Part shown: piece after piece, positions 35,071 through 42,929 of the stretch
Position numbering within the stretch: position 1 is the first letter of the stretch
Layout: each line of letters begins with the position of its first letter
Assembly: GCA_001898405.1 (NCBI GenBank)
Contig: MKTW01000018.1
Span: 1-64,000 of the forward strand
DNA: 64,000 bases
Source: Sphingobacteriales bacterium 44-61
Lineage (GTDB): Bacteria; Bacteroidota; Bacteroidia; Chitinophagales; Chitinophagaceae
Reading direction: 5' to 3'
Notes under the pieces: model-generated
Told to the model about the DNA's origin: nothing
Databases searched by the model: none
What the model saw: the letters and a program-made list of their open reading frames with translations, nothing else
Program-made: the position numbers and the translations under genes

Positions 35071-35784
35071 TCAACCTCTCACCAGAGTCCCTACTTTCTC
35101 GCCTGTTACCACCCTGCGAAGGTTTCCTTCCTTGTTCATGTTAAAAACAATGATAGGAAGATTGTTTTCCATGCAAAGTGTAAAAGCTGTCATGTCCATC
35201 ACACGAAGATTTTTAGAAAGGCATTCCTGGAAAGTGATGGTATCGTATTTCGTGGCGGTAGGGTCTTTTTCTGGATCGGCAGTATAAATGCCGTCTACCC
35301 GGGTGCCTTTTAATATCACATCTGCATTGATCTCGATCGCTCTTAATGAACCGGCTGTATCGGTGGTGAAATAAGGATTGCCGGTGCCTGCGCCAAAAAT
35401 CACCACACGTCCTTTTTCCACGTGGCGGATAGCGCGGCGGCGGATATAAGGTTCTGCGATCTGCTCCATTTTGATAGCGCTCTGGAGGCGGGTGTAAACG
35501 CCTACTTTTTCCAGTCCAGCCTGCAGGGCCATCCCATTGATCACGGTGGCCAGCATACCCATATAATCACCATGCGCCCGCTCAATACCCGTTTCCGCTT
35601 CATTCATTCCCCGGTAAATATTACCACCACCGATCACGATCGCTACCTGCACTCCCAGATCTGTAATGGATTTGATGTCCTGGGCATATTGGGAAATCAC
35701 CGCAGAGTCCATCCCAAAATTTTTGTCGCCCATTAAAGATTCACCGGAAAGTTTCAGCAGAATACGTTTGTACTTAGGAAGCAT
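35071..35784 (-). CDS. pyrH: UMP kinase
   Basis: 237 residues. Amino-acid-kinase fold: [87 protein letters not shown]. It makes UDP from UMP using ATP and is typically hexameric. Last gene of the rplM-rpsI-rpsB-tsf-pyrH run on the minus strand. A terminator lies between tsf and this gene, and a weak -7-like TATATTCG follows it, so pyrH probably has its own promoter as well. Confidence 0.96.
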   Translation of the reverse strand: MLPKYKRILLKLSGESLMGDKNFGMDSAVISQYAQDIKSITDLGVQVAIVIGGGNIYRGMNEAETGIERAHGDYMGMLATVINGMALQAGLEKVGVYTRLQSAIKMEQIAEPYIRRRAIRHVEKGRVVIFGAGTGNPYFTTDTAGSLRAIEINADVILKGTRVDGIYTADPEKDPTATKYDTITFQECLSKNLRVMDMTAFTLCMENNLPIIVFNMNKEGNLRRVVTGEKVGTLVRG

Positions 35785-35818
35785 GCAGTAGATGTTTTTG
35801 CGCTGCGAATATAAGCAA

Positions 35819-35847
35819 AAAAGCTGCCCGGTTCAGGGGCAGCTTTT
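35819..35847 (-). terminator. Intrinsic terminator after tsf
   Basis: AAAAGCTGCCC/GGGCAGCTTTT hairpin followed on the minus strand by a run of six Ts, 22 bases past the tsf stop. Confidence 0.85.
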
Positions 35848-35868
35848 GCAATTTATTCTTTTATAAGA

Positions 35869-36705
35869 TTAACCTAAGGCTACTCTTTTGAACTCAGTTA
35901 CCTTCACATCGCCAGACTGCTTCAGGTATTCACCCACGCTGATACCAGCATCTTTCACAAAAGGCTGTGCAGTAAGGGTGTTTTCTTTGAAGAATGCGCC
36001 CAGTTTACCTTCAGCGATCTTAGAGATCATTTCTTCAGGTTTACCGGCCATTTTAGGATCAGCTTTCATCTGGTCAACGATGATTGCTTTTTCGCGGGCA
36101 ACGATATCAGCAGCTACATTATCTGCATCAACTGCTACAGGGTTCAGCGCAGCGATCTGCATTGCTACGTCTTTACCAACTTCAACAGCTTCTTTGCTAA
36201 GACCAACCAGCACACCAATACGGTAAGCGCCGTGGATATAAGAGGCTACATAAGGAGCATTTACCCTTTCAAATTTAGTGATACCGATCTTTTCACCGAT
36301 AGCAGCCAGTTTATCATTGATCAGTGCAGAAACTTTAGTACCGTTGATAGATGCTTCGTTCAGCTCTTCAACAGAATTAACGTTGTTGGCAATAGCAGCA
36401 TCAGCGATGCTTTGCACGAAAGCAACAAAATCTGTGTTTTTGGAAACGAAGTCCGTTTCGCAGCTTACACAAACTACGATCCCGGATTTGTTGTCGGTAG
36501 TTGTTTGAGCAATCACCACACCTTCTTTTGCTTCGCGGTCACTTCTTTTAGCAGCAACTTTCTGGCCATGCTTACGCAGCCAGTCGATAGCAGCTTCAAA
36601 ATCACCATTCGTTTCAGTCAATGCTTTGCGGCAATCCATCATGCCGGCGCCAGTTGCCTGGCGGAGCTTATTAATGTCCTGTGCACTTATTGTTACGGTG
36701 CTCAT
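35869..36705 (-). CDS. tsf: Elongation factor Ts
   Basis: 278 residues. It opens with a UBA-like domain (INKLRQATGAGMMDCRKALTE), then AIDWLRKHGQKVAAKRSDREA and the core with CVSCETDFVSKNTDFVAF, the conserved TDFV segment that exchanges nucleotide on EF-Tu. Follows rpsB as in most bacteria, but a palindromic repeat (C2) lies in the 126-base gap. The start matches the family (MSTVTISAQDINKLRQ). Confidence 0.96.
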   Translation of the reverse strand: MSTVTISAQDINKLRQATGAGMMDCRKALTETNGDFEAAIDWLRKHGQKVAAKRSDREAKEGVVIAQTTTDNKSGIVVCVSCETDFVSKNTDFVAFVQSIADAAIANNVNSVEELNEASINGTKVSALINDKLAAIGEKIGITKFERVNAPYVASYIHGAYRIGVLVGLSKEAVEVGKDVAMQIAALNPVAVDADNVAADIVAREKAIIVDQMKADPKMAGKPEEMISKIAEGKLGAFFKENTLTAQPFVKDAGISVGEYLKQSGDVKVTEFKRVALG

Positions 36706-36759
36706 ATACTCAATAGTTTAAATTAAAATAATCGGGTTCAGCCGGTTTAAGGGTTTAAG

Positions 36760-36810
36760 GTTTAAAAGTTTAAGGTTATCGAAATTCGGGATAACCTTAA
36801 ACTTTTAAAC
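36760..36810. repeat. Inverted repeat, family C, copy 2
   Basis: Perfect 21-base arms (36760-36780 and 36790-36810; core GTTTAAAAGTTTAAGGTT) with a nine-base loop, in the rpsB-tsf gap. An RNA hairpin here could modulate the rpsB/tsf transcript ratio. Confidence 0.85.
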
Positions 36811-36831
36811 TATCAAACAATTAAACTTTTT

Positions 36832-37755
36832 TTATCTTTTACCACCACCTGGGCCACGGCCACCGGGTACACCGCCACCAGTACGGCGTCTTTGACCGCC
36901 ACCGGCTCCGGTGCCACCGCCAGTGTTACCACCGCGTCCGCCGCCACGGCCACCAGCACCACGTCCGCGGCCTGATTCAGCCTGAGCTTCTGCTTCGAGG
37001 CGTGCTGCTCTTTTTTCTTTATCGTCGTCATTTGTTTCTTCTGCTTCGTCGTCTTTAGCAGCCTGGCGCTCAGCCAAACCTTCAGCGATTGCAGCAGTAA
37101 GGTAGTTAACAATGATAGCGATTGATTTGGTAGCGTCATCATTCGCAGGAATAGCGAAGTCTACTTTATTGGGATCACAGTTGGTATCAACGATACCAAA
37201 AGTGGAGATGCCCAGGCGTTTTGCTTCAGCCAGTGCGATATGCTCATGGCCGATGTCAACGATGAACAAAGCGGCAGGTACACGGCCCAGTTGCGCGATA
37301 CCACCCAATACTTTCTCCATTTTATCTTTATCGCGGCTCAAAGTGAGGCGCTCTTTTTTAGTGATGCTGTCGAAAGAACCGTCGCCCAGCATTTTTTCAA
37401 TGCTCTGCATTTTCTTTACGCTCTTGCGGACAGTGTTGAAGTTGGTCAGCATACCACCCAGCCAACGTTCAGTAACAAAAGGCATGTTCACTCTTCTGGC
37501 ACATTCATTCACGATGTCTTTCGCTTGTTTCTTTGTACCAACGAACAGGATCTTTTTACCGCTGCGGGCGATCTGTTTCATGGCAGCCGCAGTTTCCTGC
37601 AGGCACTCAACAGTTTTGTTGAGGTCAATGATGTGAATACCTTTCTTTTCAGCAAAGATGTAAGGCAACATCTTGGGGTTCCACTTCTTTTTCAGGTGAC
37701 CGAAATGAACACCTGCTTCCAGAAGCTGCTGTTGTAAGGATGTATTATTTTCCAT
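36832..37755 (-). CDS. rpsB: 30S ribosomal protein S2 with Gly/Arg-rich C-terminal extension
   Basis: 307 residues, where ~235-255 is usual. The core is standard: LLEAGVHFGHLKKKWNPKM, GKKILFVGTKKQAKDIV, RWLGGMLTNFNTVRKS, GIVDTNCDPNKVDFAIPAND. After an acidic linker (~228-245, DDEAEETNDDDKEKRAARLE) the last ~50 residues are almost only Gly, Arg and a few Thr/Pro, e.g. GRGRGAGGRGGGRGG, an RGG-like low-complexity tail that might contact RNA. No frameshift is needed to reach it. Part of the rplM-rpsI-rpsB-tsf-pyrH run. Confidence 0.95.
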   Translation of the reverse strand: MENNTSLQQQLLEAGVHFGHLKKKWNPKMLPYIFAEKKGIHIIDLNKTVECLQETAAAMKQIARSGKKILFVGTKKQAKDIVNECARRVNMPFVTERWLGGMLTNFNTVRKSVKKMQSIEKMLGDGSFDSITKKERLTLSRDKDKMEKVLGGIAQLGRVPAALFIVDIGHEHIALAEAKRLGISTFGIVDTNCDPNKVDFAIPANDDATKSIAIIVNYLTAAIAEGLAERQAAKDDEAEETNDDDKEKRAARLEAEAQAESGRGRGAGGRGGGRGGNTGGGTGAGGGQRRRTGGGVPGGRGPGGGKR

Positions 37756-37815
37756 TGTCTTGTATTATAATAATTGATGATAGTTGTGAATACAGGTCGC
37801 AACCAGTAATAAACA

Positions 37816-38205
37816 TTAACGTTTAGAGAACTGATAGCTCCTACGGGCTTTTTTGTGACCGAATTTCTTACGTTCAACAGATCTGGGATCACGTTTCAGC
37901 AGACCGGCTGCTTTCAGTGCAGGACGGAACTCAGGGTTCAGTTCAACCAGTACGCGGGAGATACCCAGCATAGCAGCTTCTGCCTGGCCTTTCACACCAC
38001 CGCCGGAAGCATTGATCTTTACATCAAATTTGCCAACCGCATCAATTGTTTTGAAAGGGCGTTCTACCTGGTTTTGCAGGTAAACCAGTGAAAAATATGT
38101 TTTGTAGTCTTTGTCGTTAACTGTGATGTTACCGTCTCCCTTTGTGAGGAAAACCCTTGTCACAGCTTCTTTACGACGACCAACACCATTTTTTTGCTTT
38201 TCCAT
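37816..38205 (-). CDS. rpsI: 30S ribosomal protein S9
   Basis: 129 residues. GVGRRKEAVTRVFLTKGDGN at the start, VKINASGGGVKGQAEAAMLGISRVL in the middle and the invariant C-terminal tail ARRSYQFSKR that reaches the P-site tRNA. Directly follows rplM by 38 bases, the near-universal rplM-rpsI pair. Confidence 0.97.
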   Translation of the reverse strand: MEKQKNGVGRRKEAVTRVFLTKGDGNITVNDKDYKTYFSLVYLQNQVERPFKTIDAVGKFDVKINASGGGVKGQAEAAMLGISRVLVELNPEFRPALKAAGLLKRDPRSVERKKFGHKKARRSYQFSKR

Positions 38206-38243
38206 TATATATTATTTGGAATGTTTGAATTTTTGTTTGGGGA

Positions 38244-38687
38244 TCAGAATTTCAACTCTTTAGGTTGTTGTGCAGTGTGCGGATGCTCAGCGCCGGCATA
38301 CACAAAAAGTTTCTTGTACATTTTGCGGCCGAGGCGATTTTTAGGAAGCATGCCTTTTACTGCTCTTTCGATCACCACTTCTGGGCGGCGTTTTTGCAGG
38401 TTGGCAGCAGTTTCTTCTTTCAGACCACCAGGATAACCAGTGAAGTGGTCATAGATTTTCTGCTCCAGCTTATTGCCGGTAAAAACAACTTTCTCAGCGT
38501 TGGTCACGATGATATAGTCACCAGTGTCAACATGAGGCGTGTAGTATGCCTTGTTCTTACCGCGCAGGATCGCAGCAATTTTGGCACACATACGTCCTAC
38601 GGTTTGATTAGTACCGTCCACAACATACCAGTCGCGTTTAACGGTAGCCTCGTTCGCATGTTTGGTAGTAAAATGTAATTTGCTCAT
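38244..38687 (-). CDS. rplM: 50S ribosomal protein L13
   Basis: 147 residues: [60 protein letters not shown] and the end of the family, [20 protein letters not shown]. First gene of the translation cluster, preceded by a strong consensus promoter. Confidence 0.97.
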   Translation of the reverse strand: MSKLHFTTKHANEATVKRDWYVVDGTNQTVGRMCAKIAAILRGKNKAYYTPHVDTGDYIIVTNAEKVVFTGNKLEQKIYDHFTGYPGGLKEETAANLQKRRPEVVIERAVKGMLPKNRLGRKMYKKLFVYAGAEHPHTAQQPKELKF

Positions 38688-38758
38688 TATGATTTCTTTT
38701 TACGCCGCCGCTATCCCGGCGACAGATTTAAAAATTCCCAAGGGTTGATTTGGGGCTG

Positions 38759-38792
38759 CAAAGATAGGTGTGAAGTGAGGGAAGTTCCAAAA
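38759..38792 (-). promoter_or_regulatory. Consensus promoter of the rplM-rpsI-rpsB-tsf cluster
   Basis: On the minus strand TTTTGG (plus 38787-38792), ~20 bases, then TATCTTTG (plus 38759-38766). Predicted start ~38753, leader ~65 bases. Confidence 0.75.
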
Positions 38793-38799
38793 AAGAAGA

Positions 38800-39018
38800 A
38801 GGTTAATTTTGAAAGACACCTTTGTAACTAAATGATTTTCAATAAAATTTTTATCCGATGAAATTCATCACCTCGAAAGTTGGCAATTAGCCGGCTCGTT
38901 TTTAGTTTGCCTGACCTTTTGTAAACTCCTTAGCCTTCATTTTTCAGGAAAAAACAGTTTTGGGCGTTGTTTTTCCCATGGTTCATTTTCTCTATCAGTT
39001 TAGTTTTGGACAAAGAAT
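38800..39018. other. AT-rich intergenic stretch, nothing recognised
   Basis: Between the rplM promoter and a decayed reading frame. No RNA, repeat or reading frame of note is visible. Base composition changes here from core-like to AT-rich, which continues through the DUF4760-like gene. Confidence 0.4.
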
Positions 39019-39198
39019 ATGATAATTGTAGGCCAGAGAGAATTAATTGACATCTATATACAACTTGGGAAAAATTTACAGTCGGCCGGAGAAACAGTTG
39101 ATTGATCGGGAATTATCATTTTGACGGTGAAAAGGGAGACTTTGACAGATCCTGAGGAGGATTTTTTGAGAGAATGGTTTGAGAGTAGGTATATATAA
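39019..39198 (+). pseudogene. Possible remnant of a ~59-codon reading frame with in-frame TGA
   Basis: From ATG 39019 the frame reads MIIVGQRELIDIYIQLGKNL and onward to a TGA at 39103-39105, then continues in the same frame for 30 more plausible residues (LTVKRETLTDPEEDFLREWF) to TAA at 39196-39198. The composition on both sides of the TGA is protein-like (charged and amphipathic), suggesting a small gene broken by one stop. It could also be chance in AT-rich DNA. Confidence 0.25.
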
Positions 39199-39265
39199 AT
39201 ACCCTAATTGAATTCTATATCATAGCTGTTTTATATATTTAGTCGTCAGAAACCTTATCACCATC

Positions 39266-39955
39266 ATGTCTAGTCGCCGAATTAAGGATAGCTCGTATTC
39301 CCTCACCGGATTTGAAAAAGCTATTAATGCTACAGTTCAATGGTTTTTCTTTTATAGGATGATTTGGGTAATTGCCGCTGTTGGAGCAATTATCGTATTT
39401 GCCTTTATTGCCTGGAATACATCCCTTCCCGTGGATAGAATCAAGAATATTGCTACTGTTTTAACTTGTGGTTCAATAATTATTGGTATTTTCTATGCAA
39501 TTCTCAATTATGAGATTAATTATTATAAGTATAAGAAAGACAGAATATTAGCAAGAAAACAAGCCTCTTTCCAAATTGCATCAGAATGGCATAAAGATGC
39601 AATTGTCCATAATTTAAAGATTACGAAAAAGTTGTATGAGGAGAATAAACACCTTATTGATGAAAATAAATCAAAAGAGTTTTCTGAATTGCTTGAGAGT
39701 AATGAAGAAGCTCGAGCGGCGCTGCTATCTATATTCAATTATTTAGAATGCTTATCCTTAGGCATTTCAGAAGATATTCATGATGAGGACTTTATGCATG
39801 GATTTTTTCGTAGCATTTTTATTTCTTATCTTAACGACTACGATTTTTATATACAGTATCGTCGGAAGAAATATAATAATGCCAATGTGTGGATAAAATT
39901 TACCGAACTTGCAGCGAAGTGGCGTTCTAATACATCTATAAATCAAAAGCAATAA
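39266..39955 (+). CDS. DUF4760-like membrane protein
   Basis: 229 residues. Two N-terminal membrane helices (~31-51, MIWVIAAVGAIIVFAFIAW; ~60-82, VLTCGSIIIGIFYAIL) followed by a cytoplasmic helical domain with LLSIFNYLECLSLGISEDIHD and DEDFMHGFFRSIFISYLNDY, a pattern resembling DUF4760 proteins, whose function is unknown. The gene is AT-rich compared with its neighbours and stands alone beside a decayed frame, so it may be acquired DNA. A strong terminator lies ~110 bases after the stop. Confidence 0.65.
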   Translation: MSSRRIKDSSYSLTGFEKAINATVQWFFFYRMIWVIAAVGAIIVFAFIAWNTSLPVDRIKNIATVLTCGSIIIGIFYAILNYEINYYKYKKDRILARKQASFQIASEWHKDAIVHNLKITKKLYEENKHLIDENKSKEFSELLESNEEARAALLSIFNYLECLSLGISEDIHDEDFMHGFFRSIFISYLNDYDFYIQYRRKKYNNANVWIKFTELAAKWRSNTSINQKQ

Positions 39956-40066
39956 TTTCAAAACACAAAGCGTTACTAGCCAACCCATTTACACAACTAA
40001 AATCTATCATTATGGCAGCACTTTTTTGCGAGGCAAGCGGATGGTAAAAAAACTTCTAACATAAAG

Positions 40067-40092
40067 AAAAGCAACGAGTTTTCGTTGCTTTT
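40067..40092. terminator. Bidirectional intrinsic terminator
   Basis: AAAAGCAACGA (40067-40077) pairs with TCGTTGCTTTT (40082-40092), flanked by A and T runs, between the convergent DUF4760-like and OB-fold genes. Confidence 0.85.
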
Positions 40093-40212
40093 TTATTTTC
40101 CTATTAACTGACTGCATTTCAACCTTCCATTTGAATCTCGCAATGTCAGAAAGTTCAGCAAACTGCTCCGTATTCCAGCTGATAAGCTCACAAAAGAATA
40201 TAAATTGCAATC

Positions 40213-40914
40213 CTAGTCCCCTGCTTTTTCAACTACTATCCGCTGAGGACTGAGATAAGTAATAACCACTTCCAGCTTATCCCCTTCCTTCATCTCCCCT
40301 TGCCCTTCTTTCAGATTGATCTTGGATTGTATTTTTCCCTCCAATATCTCCAGGTATGCGGCATAAGGCGAAACCCGCACCACTGTTGCTTCTACAGGCT
40401 TTTTATCCTTGTATAACTGTTGCGCCTTGCGGTATTCAGGTATGAAGTCATGGGAAAATAACTCGGCTACCAACTGGTTGGGTTTATCCAGGTTCTGAAT
40501 ACTGAAACTGATCACTTCATTCAGCGCCTGCTCTGCCGGCGGCTTCTCCCACCTGGAAAGCCGGAGGGGAAAGAAGATATAACTGCCATGTTCTTTTATC
40601 AGCCATTCATCATCCACTTTTTTCAGGAAACCGGCAAAACGGTTCTCTACCATAGCCTTGTTCAATAACACTTCCAACTGGGTATTATAAAGGAATTTCA
40701 CATTGTGGGCAGTCATTTTATCGCCCCTGTCCGAAAGCCGGAGCTGGAATTGTACATTATCCCCCATCCTGAAATGATGCCGCTTTTTTCCGTCTGCGTC
40801 AAGAGTTTTGCAGTTTACCGACCTAGCTTTGCCATTTTTCACATAATCAATTGTGGCAAAATGCTTCTCGTAATTCACAAATGAAATATGTCCTTTATAA
40901 ATCTCTTCGCTCAT
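40213..40914 (-). CDS. Two-OB-fold RNA-binding protein (cold-shock-like plus S1-like)
   Basis: 233 residues. The N-terminal ~75 residues resemble a cold-shock domain (YKGHISFVNYEKHFATIDYV, FRMGDNVQFQLRL, TAHNVKFL). A middle alpha/beta region (~80-165) is unfamiliar. The C-terminal ~65 residues look like an S1 domain: KKPVEATVVRVSPYAAYLEI, KINLKEGQ, GDKLEVVITYLSPQRIVVE. It probably binds RNA or single-stranded DNA; role unknown. The frame is open 108 bases upstream, but these codons lie in palindrome D and past the promoter; ATG 40914 sits four bases after a perfect -7 box, predicting a leaderless mRNA. Confidence 0.75.
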   Translation of the reverse strand: MSEEIYKGHISFVNYEKHFATIDYVKNGKARSVNCKTLDADGKKRHHFRMGDNVQFQLRLSDRGDKMTAHNVKFLYNTQLEVLLNKAMVENRFAGFLKKVDDEWLIKEHGSYIFFPLRLSRWEKPPAEQALNEVISFSIQNLDKPNQLVAELFSHDFIPEYRKAQQLYKDKKPVEATVVRVSPYAAYLEILEGKIQSKINLKEGQGEMKEGDKLEVVITYLSPQRIVVEKAGD

Positions 40915-40918
40915 ACCG

Positions 40919-40926
40919 CAAAGGTA
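40919..40926 (-). promoter_or_regulatory. -7 box with leaderless spacing (OB-fold protein gene)
   Basis: TACCTTTG on the minus strand, exact TAnnTTTG, separated from the ATG by only four bases (CGGT), the same arrangement as at recR. Confidence 0.6.
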
Positions 40927-40971
40927 AGCTATTGCCGATTGCTGATGTTTGATGGCTGATGACTGCCGACC

Positions 40972-41016
40972 GATGTTCGAATAAACACGCAAGCCGGCAC
41001 CAGTCATTCGAACATC
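40972..41016. repeat. Inverted repeat, family D, second site
   Basis: GATGTTCGAAT (40972-40982) and its perfect complement (41006-41016), with further pairing GATGACTG/CAGTCATC outside. Shares the CCGATGTTCGAA word with 35054-35066 and a related one with 4250-4262. It lies in the divergent promoter region of the OB-fold and HD genes. Confidence 0.65.
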
Positions 41017-41072
41017 AGTCATCCAACAATAAAATTACCTGTAACTTGGAGCACTAAAACAAATTAACCCCA

Positions 41073-41675
41073 ATGGCTATTTACCAGCTCGGCCGCTCTG
41101 TTTTTGGCGACCCCAGGAATAACGGAAACCTGATGACGATCGAAGAAGCGAATGCCCTGCTCGAAGAATGGGTGCCCAATGAAAGACTACGCTTGCACAT
41201 GAAACAGGTAGCAGCAGTAATGAAAGCCTGGGCTATCGAAAAGGAGAATGCCGATGCCGCCACAGCCCTCAAATGGGAGCTGGCAGGGCTGCTGCATGAT
41301 GCAGACTGGGAGAAGCACCCCGATGATCATTGCCGTGTCATTATCGAAGAGCTGGAGCGCCGGCAGATCGATCCTGAAGTGATCCATTGCATTGCTTCGC
41401 ACGGGCCTAAATATTTTGGCGTAGAACCGGAAAACACGATGGATAAAATGATCTATGTGTTTGATGAGTTAAGCGGGCTTATACATGCTTACAGTTTAAT
41501 GCGCCCCGAAGGATATGATGGCATGGAAGTAAAAGGAGTGAAAAAGCGGCTGAAAGAGAAAAGCTTTGCAGCAAATGTGAGCAGGGATGATATCAATGAC
41601 GCCCTTTCCCGGATCAATACATCGCTTGAAGATATCATTCAATTTATCATCGATCATCAATCTTCTATTCGCTGA
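41073..41675 (+). CDS. HD-domain hydrolase
   Basis: 200 residues. HD/HDIG-type metal-dependent phosphohydrolase: HMKQVAAVMKAWA (first His, ~43), LAGLLHDADWEKHPDDH (the HD pair, ~74-75), IASHGPKYFGVEPENTMDKM and a closing Asp-containing helix. Proteins of this small group are often annotated as phosphohydrolases acting on nucleotides; substrate unknown. ATG 41133 (MTIEEANALLEEWVPN) is an alternative start that fits the usual beginning of the family; the first 20 residues are less conserved in appearance. A strong bidirectional terminator follows. Confidence 0.85.
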   Translation: MAIYQLGRSVFGDPRNNGNLMTIEEANALLEEWVPNERLRLHMKQVAAVMKAWAIEKENADAATALKWELAGLLHDADWEKHPDDHCRVIIEELERRQIDPEVIHCIASHGPKYFGVEPENTMDKMIYVFDELSGLIHAYSLMRPEGYDGMEVKGVKKRLKEKSFAANVSRDDINDALSRINTSLEDIIQFIIDHQSSIR

Positions 41676-41701
41676 CAGTTTCAGTTCTGCCAAACAATAA
41701 A

Positions 41702-41737
41702 GCAAAAAACTCCGGAAATGATCCCGGAGTTTTTTGC
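41702..41737. terminator. Bidirectional terminator (HD gene / SusE-F operon end)
   Basis: GCAAAAAACTCCGG (41702-41715) pairs perfectly with CCGGAGTTTTTTGC (41724-41737); A and T runs suit both directions. It ends the HD gene and, on the minus strand, the polysaccharide utilisation operon. Confidence 0.9.
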
Positions 41738-41759
41738 TTTCGTACTGACCATAACCTGG

Positions 41760-42911
41760 TTACAGTTTGGTCAGCTTATATGAATTATCGAAAAAGTCGA
41801 CAGTTATTTTGTAATTACCGGCAGTCTCTGGACTTGGAATGTTTTGTCCTTCAGGAACCAATGTGCCACCAAGTTTGATATTTGCTTCTGTGTTGTCTTT
41901 CACGCCAAATTTCATACCCCAATTACCGTTCTCCGGAAGCAGGAGGTATTCTTTATTATTTCCCAGTGCAATTGAAGCAAGTTCAAATTGGGTTGAGTTG
42001 ATCCTGGTGAACTCTTGAGAAGGTGTTGGCACAGGATTGCTCCAGTCGCCGGGTGTGGCATTCCCCACAATGAATAATGCTGAAGGAAGGCCATGCTGTT
42101 GTGTGAATGGTTCTACCTTGAATTTACCAGCCTGGAAATCGACAGTGATCTTATACAATCCTGCATCGGTTGGTCCGGGAAAGTTTTGAGCAAGATCATA
42201 CCCAAAATCTCCTCCACCATTCAAGCCCGGTACCGTGTTGTCCTTTACAGAAAATTTATGGCCCCAATCGCCGTTTACCGGCAATAGAAGGAATTCCTGG
42301 CCGCCATTCAGTTGGAATATGCCGCCAAAAGTTGTTTCGCTTATCCGTGTAAGTTCCTGTGCAGGCAGCGGAACAGGATTGCTCCAACCTCCGGCAGTAG
42401 CACTACCTACAATAAACAATTTTCCTGAAGTTGGCAGCGGCACTTTGGGAGGGACCTTATATGGCGTCATTTTAATCTTGACCACATTCGACATCAGCCG
42501 TTCATTGTTATTAAGGTAAGAAGAAATAACTCTTACTTCCATGTCAACAGGAGCGTTGAATGCATAACCAAAGCCAAGCAGGATATTGTTCAGTTCTTTC
42601 GCTGTATAACTTGTATTCAGTCCTGGGGTGATCTCTTTTGAAACAGCTCTTGCAAAATTCTTCCCTGTTGAATCAATCTGCACAACATATTTCATGTGAT
42701 TGCTGTCTGTGGCATAGTCTGCGCTTGTCCAGTTCAGCGTCAGGGCTGTATTGTTGGAATCAGCAGGCGCCGCAGCAATGGTAGTGGCAGAAGCTGTCAA
42801 CACAGGAGCTTTACCACTTCCATAATTAGGAAGATCGTCTACTTTGTCACATGAAGCCAGCATCAGCGCAAAGCCTGTGAAAAGTGATCCTATTTTTATT
42901 ATTGCTTTCAT
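41760..42911 (-). CDS. SusF-like surface glycan-binding lipoprotein with two starch-binding-type repeats
   Basis: 383 residues. Lipoprotein signal with Cys 21 (ALMLASC). An N-terminal SusE-type Ig domain (~35-155, TLNWTSADYATDSNHMKYVV) is followed by two tandem ~105-residue repeats, LFIVGSATAGGWSNPVPLPA (~165-270) and LFIVGNATPGDWSNPVPTPS (~275-383). Both contain EFLLLPVNGDWGHKF / EYLLLPENGNWGMKF, with conserved Trp and Asn typical of SusE/SusF carbohydrate-binding modules. It should sit on the outside of the outer membrane and hold alpha-glucan for the SusCD importer. Last gene of the operon. Confidence 0.88.
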   Translation of the reverse strand: MKAIIKIGSLFTGFALMLASCDKVDDLPNYGSGKAPVLTASATTIAAAPADSNNTALTLNWTSADYATDSNHMKYVVQIDSTGKNFARAVSKEITPGLNTSYTAKELNNILLGFGYAFNAPVDMEVRVISSYLNNNERLMSNVVKIKMTPYKVPPKVPLPTSGKLFIVGSATAGGWSNPVPLPAQELTRISETTFGGIFQLNGGQEFLLLPVNGDWGHKFSVKDNTVPGLNGGGDFGYDLAQNFPGPTDAGLYKITVDFQAGKFKVEPFTQQHGLPSALFIVGNATPGDWSNPVPTPSQEFTRINSTQFELASIALGNNKEYLLLPENGNWGMKFGVKDNTEANIKLGGTLVPEGQNIPSPETAGNYKITVDFFDNSYKLTKL

Positions 42912-42929
42912 ATGTAATCGTTAATGAGG

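Noticed and set aside
36813-37142. Repetitive coding frames opposite and alongside the rpsB tail
   Set aside because: They result from the Gly/Arg codon repeats read in other frames.
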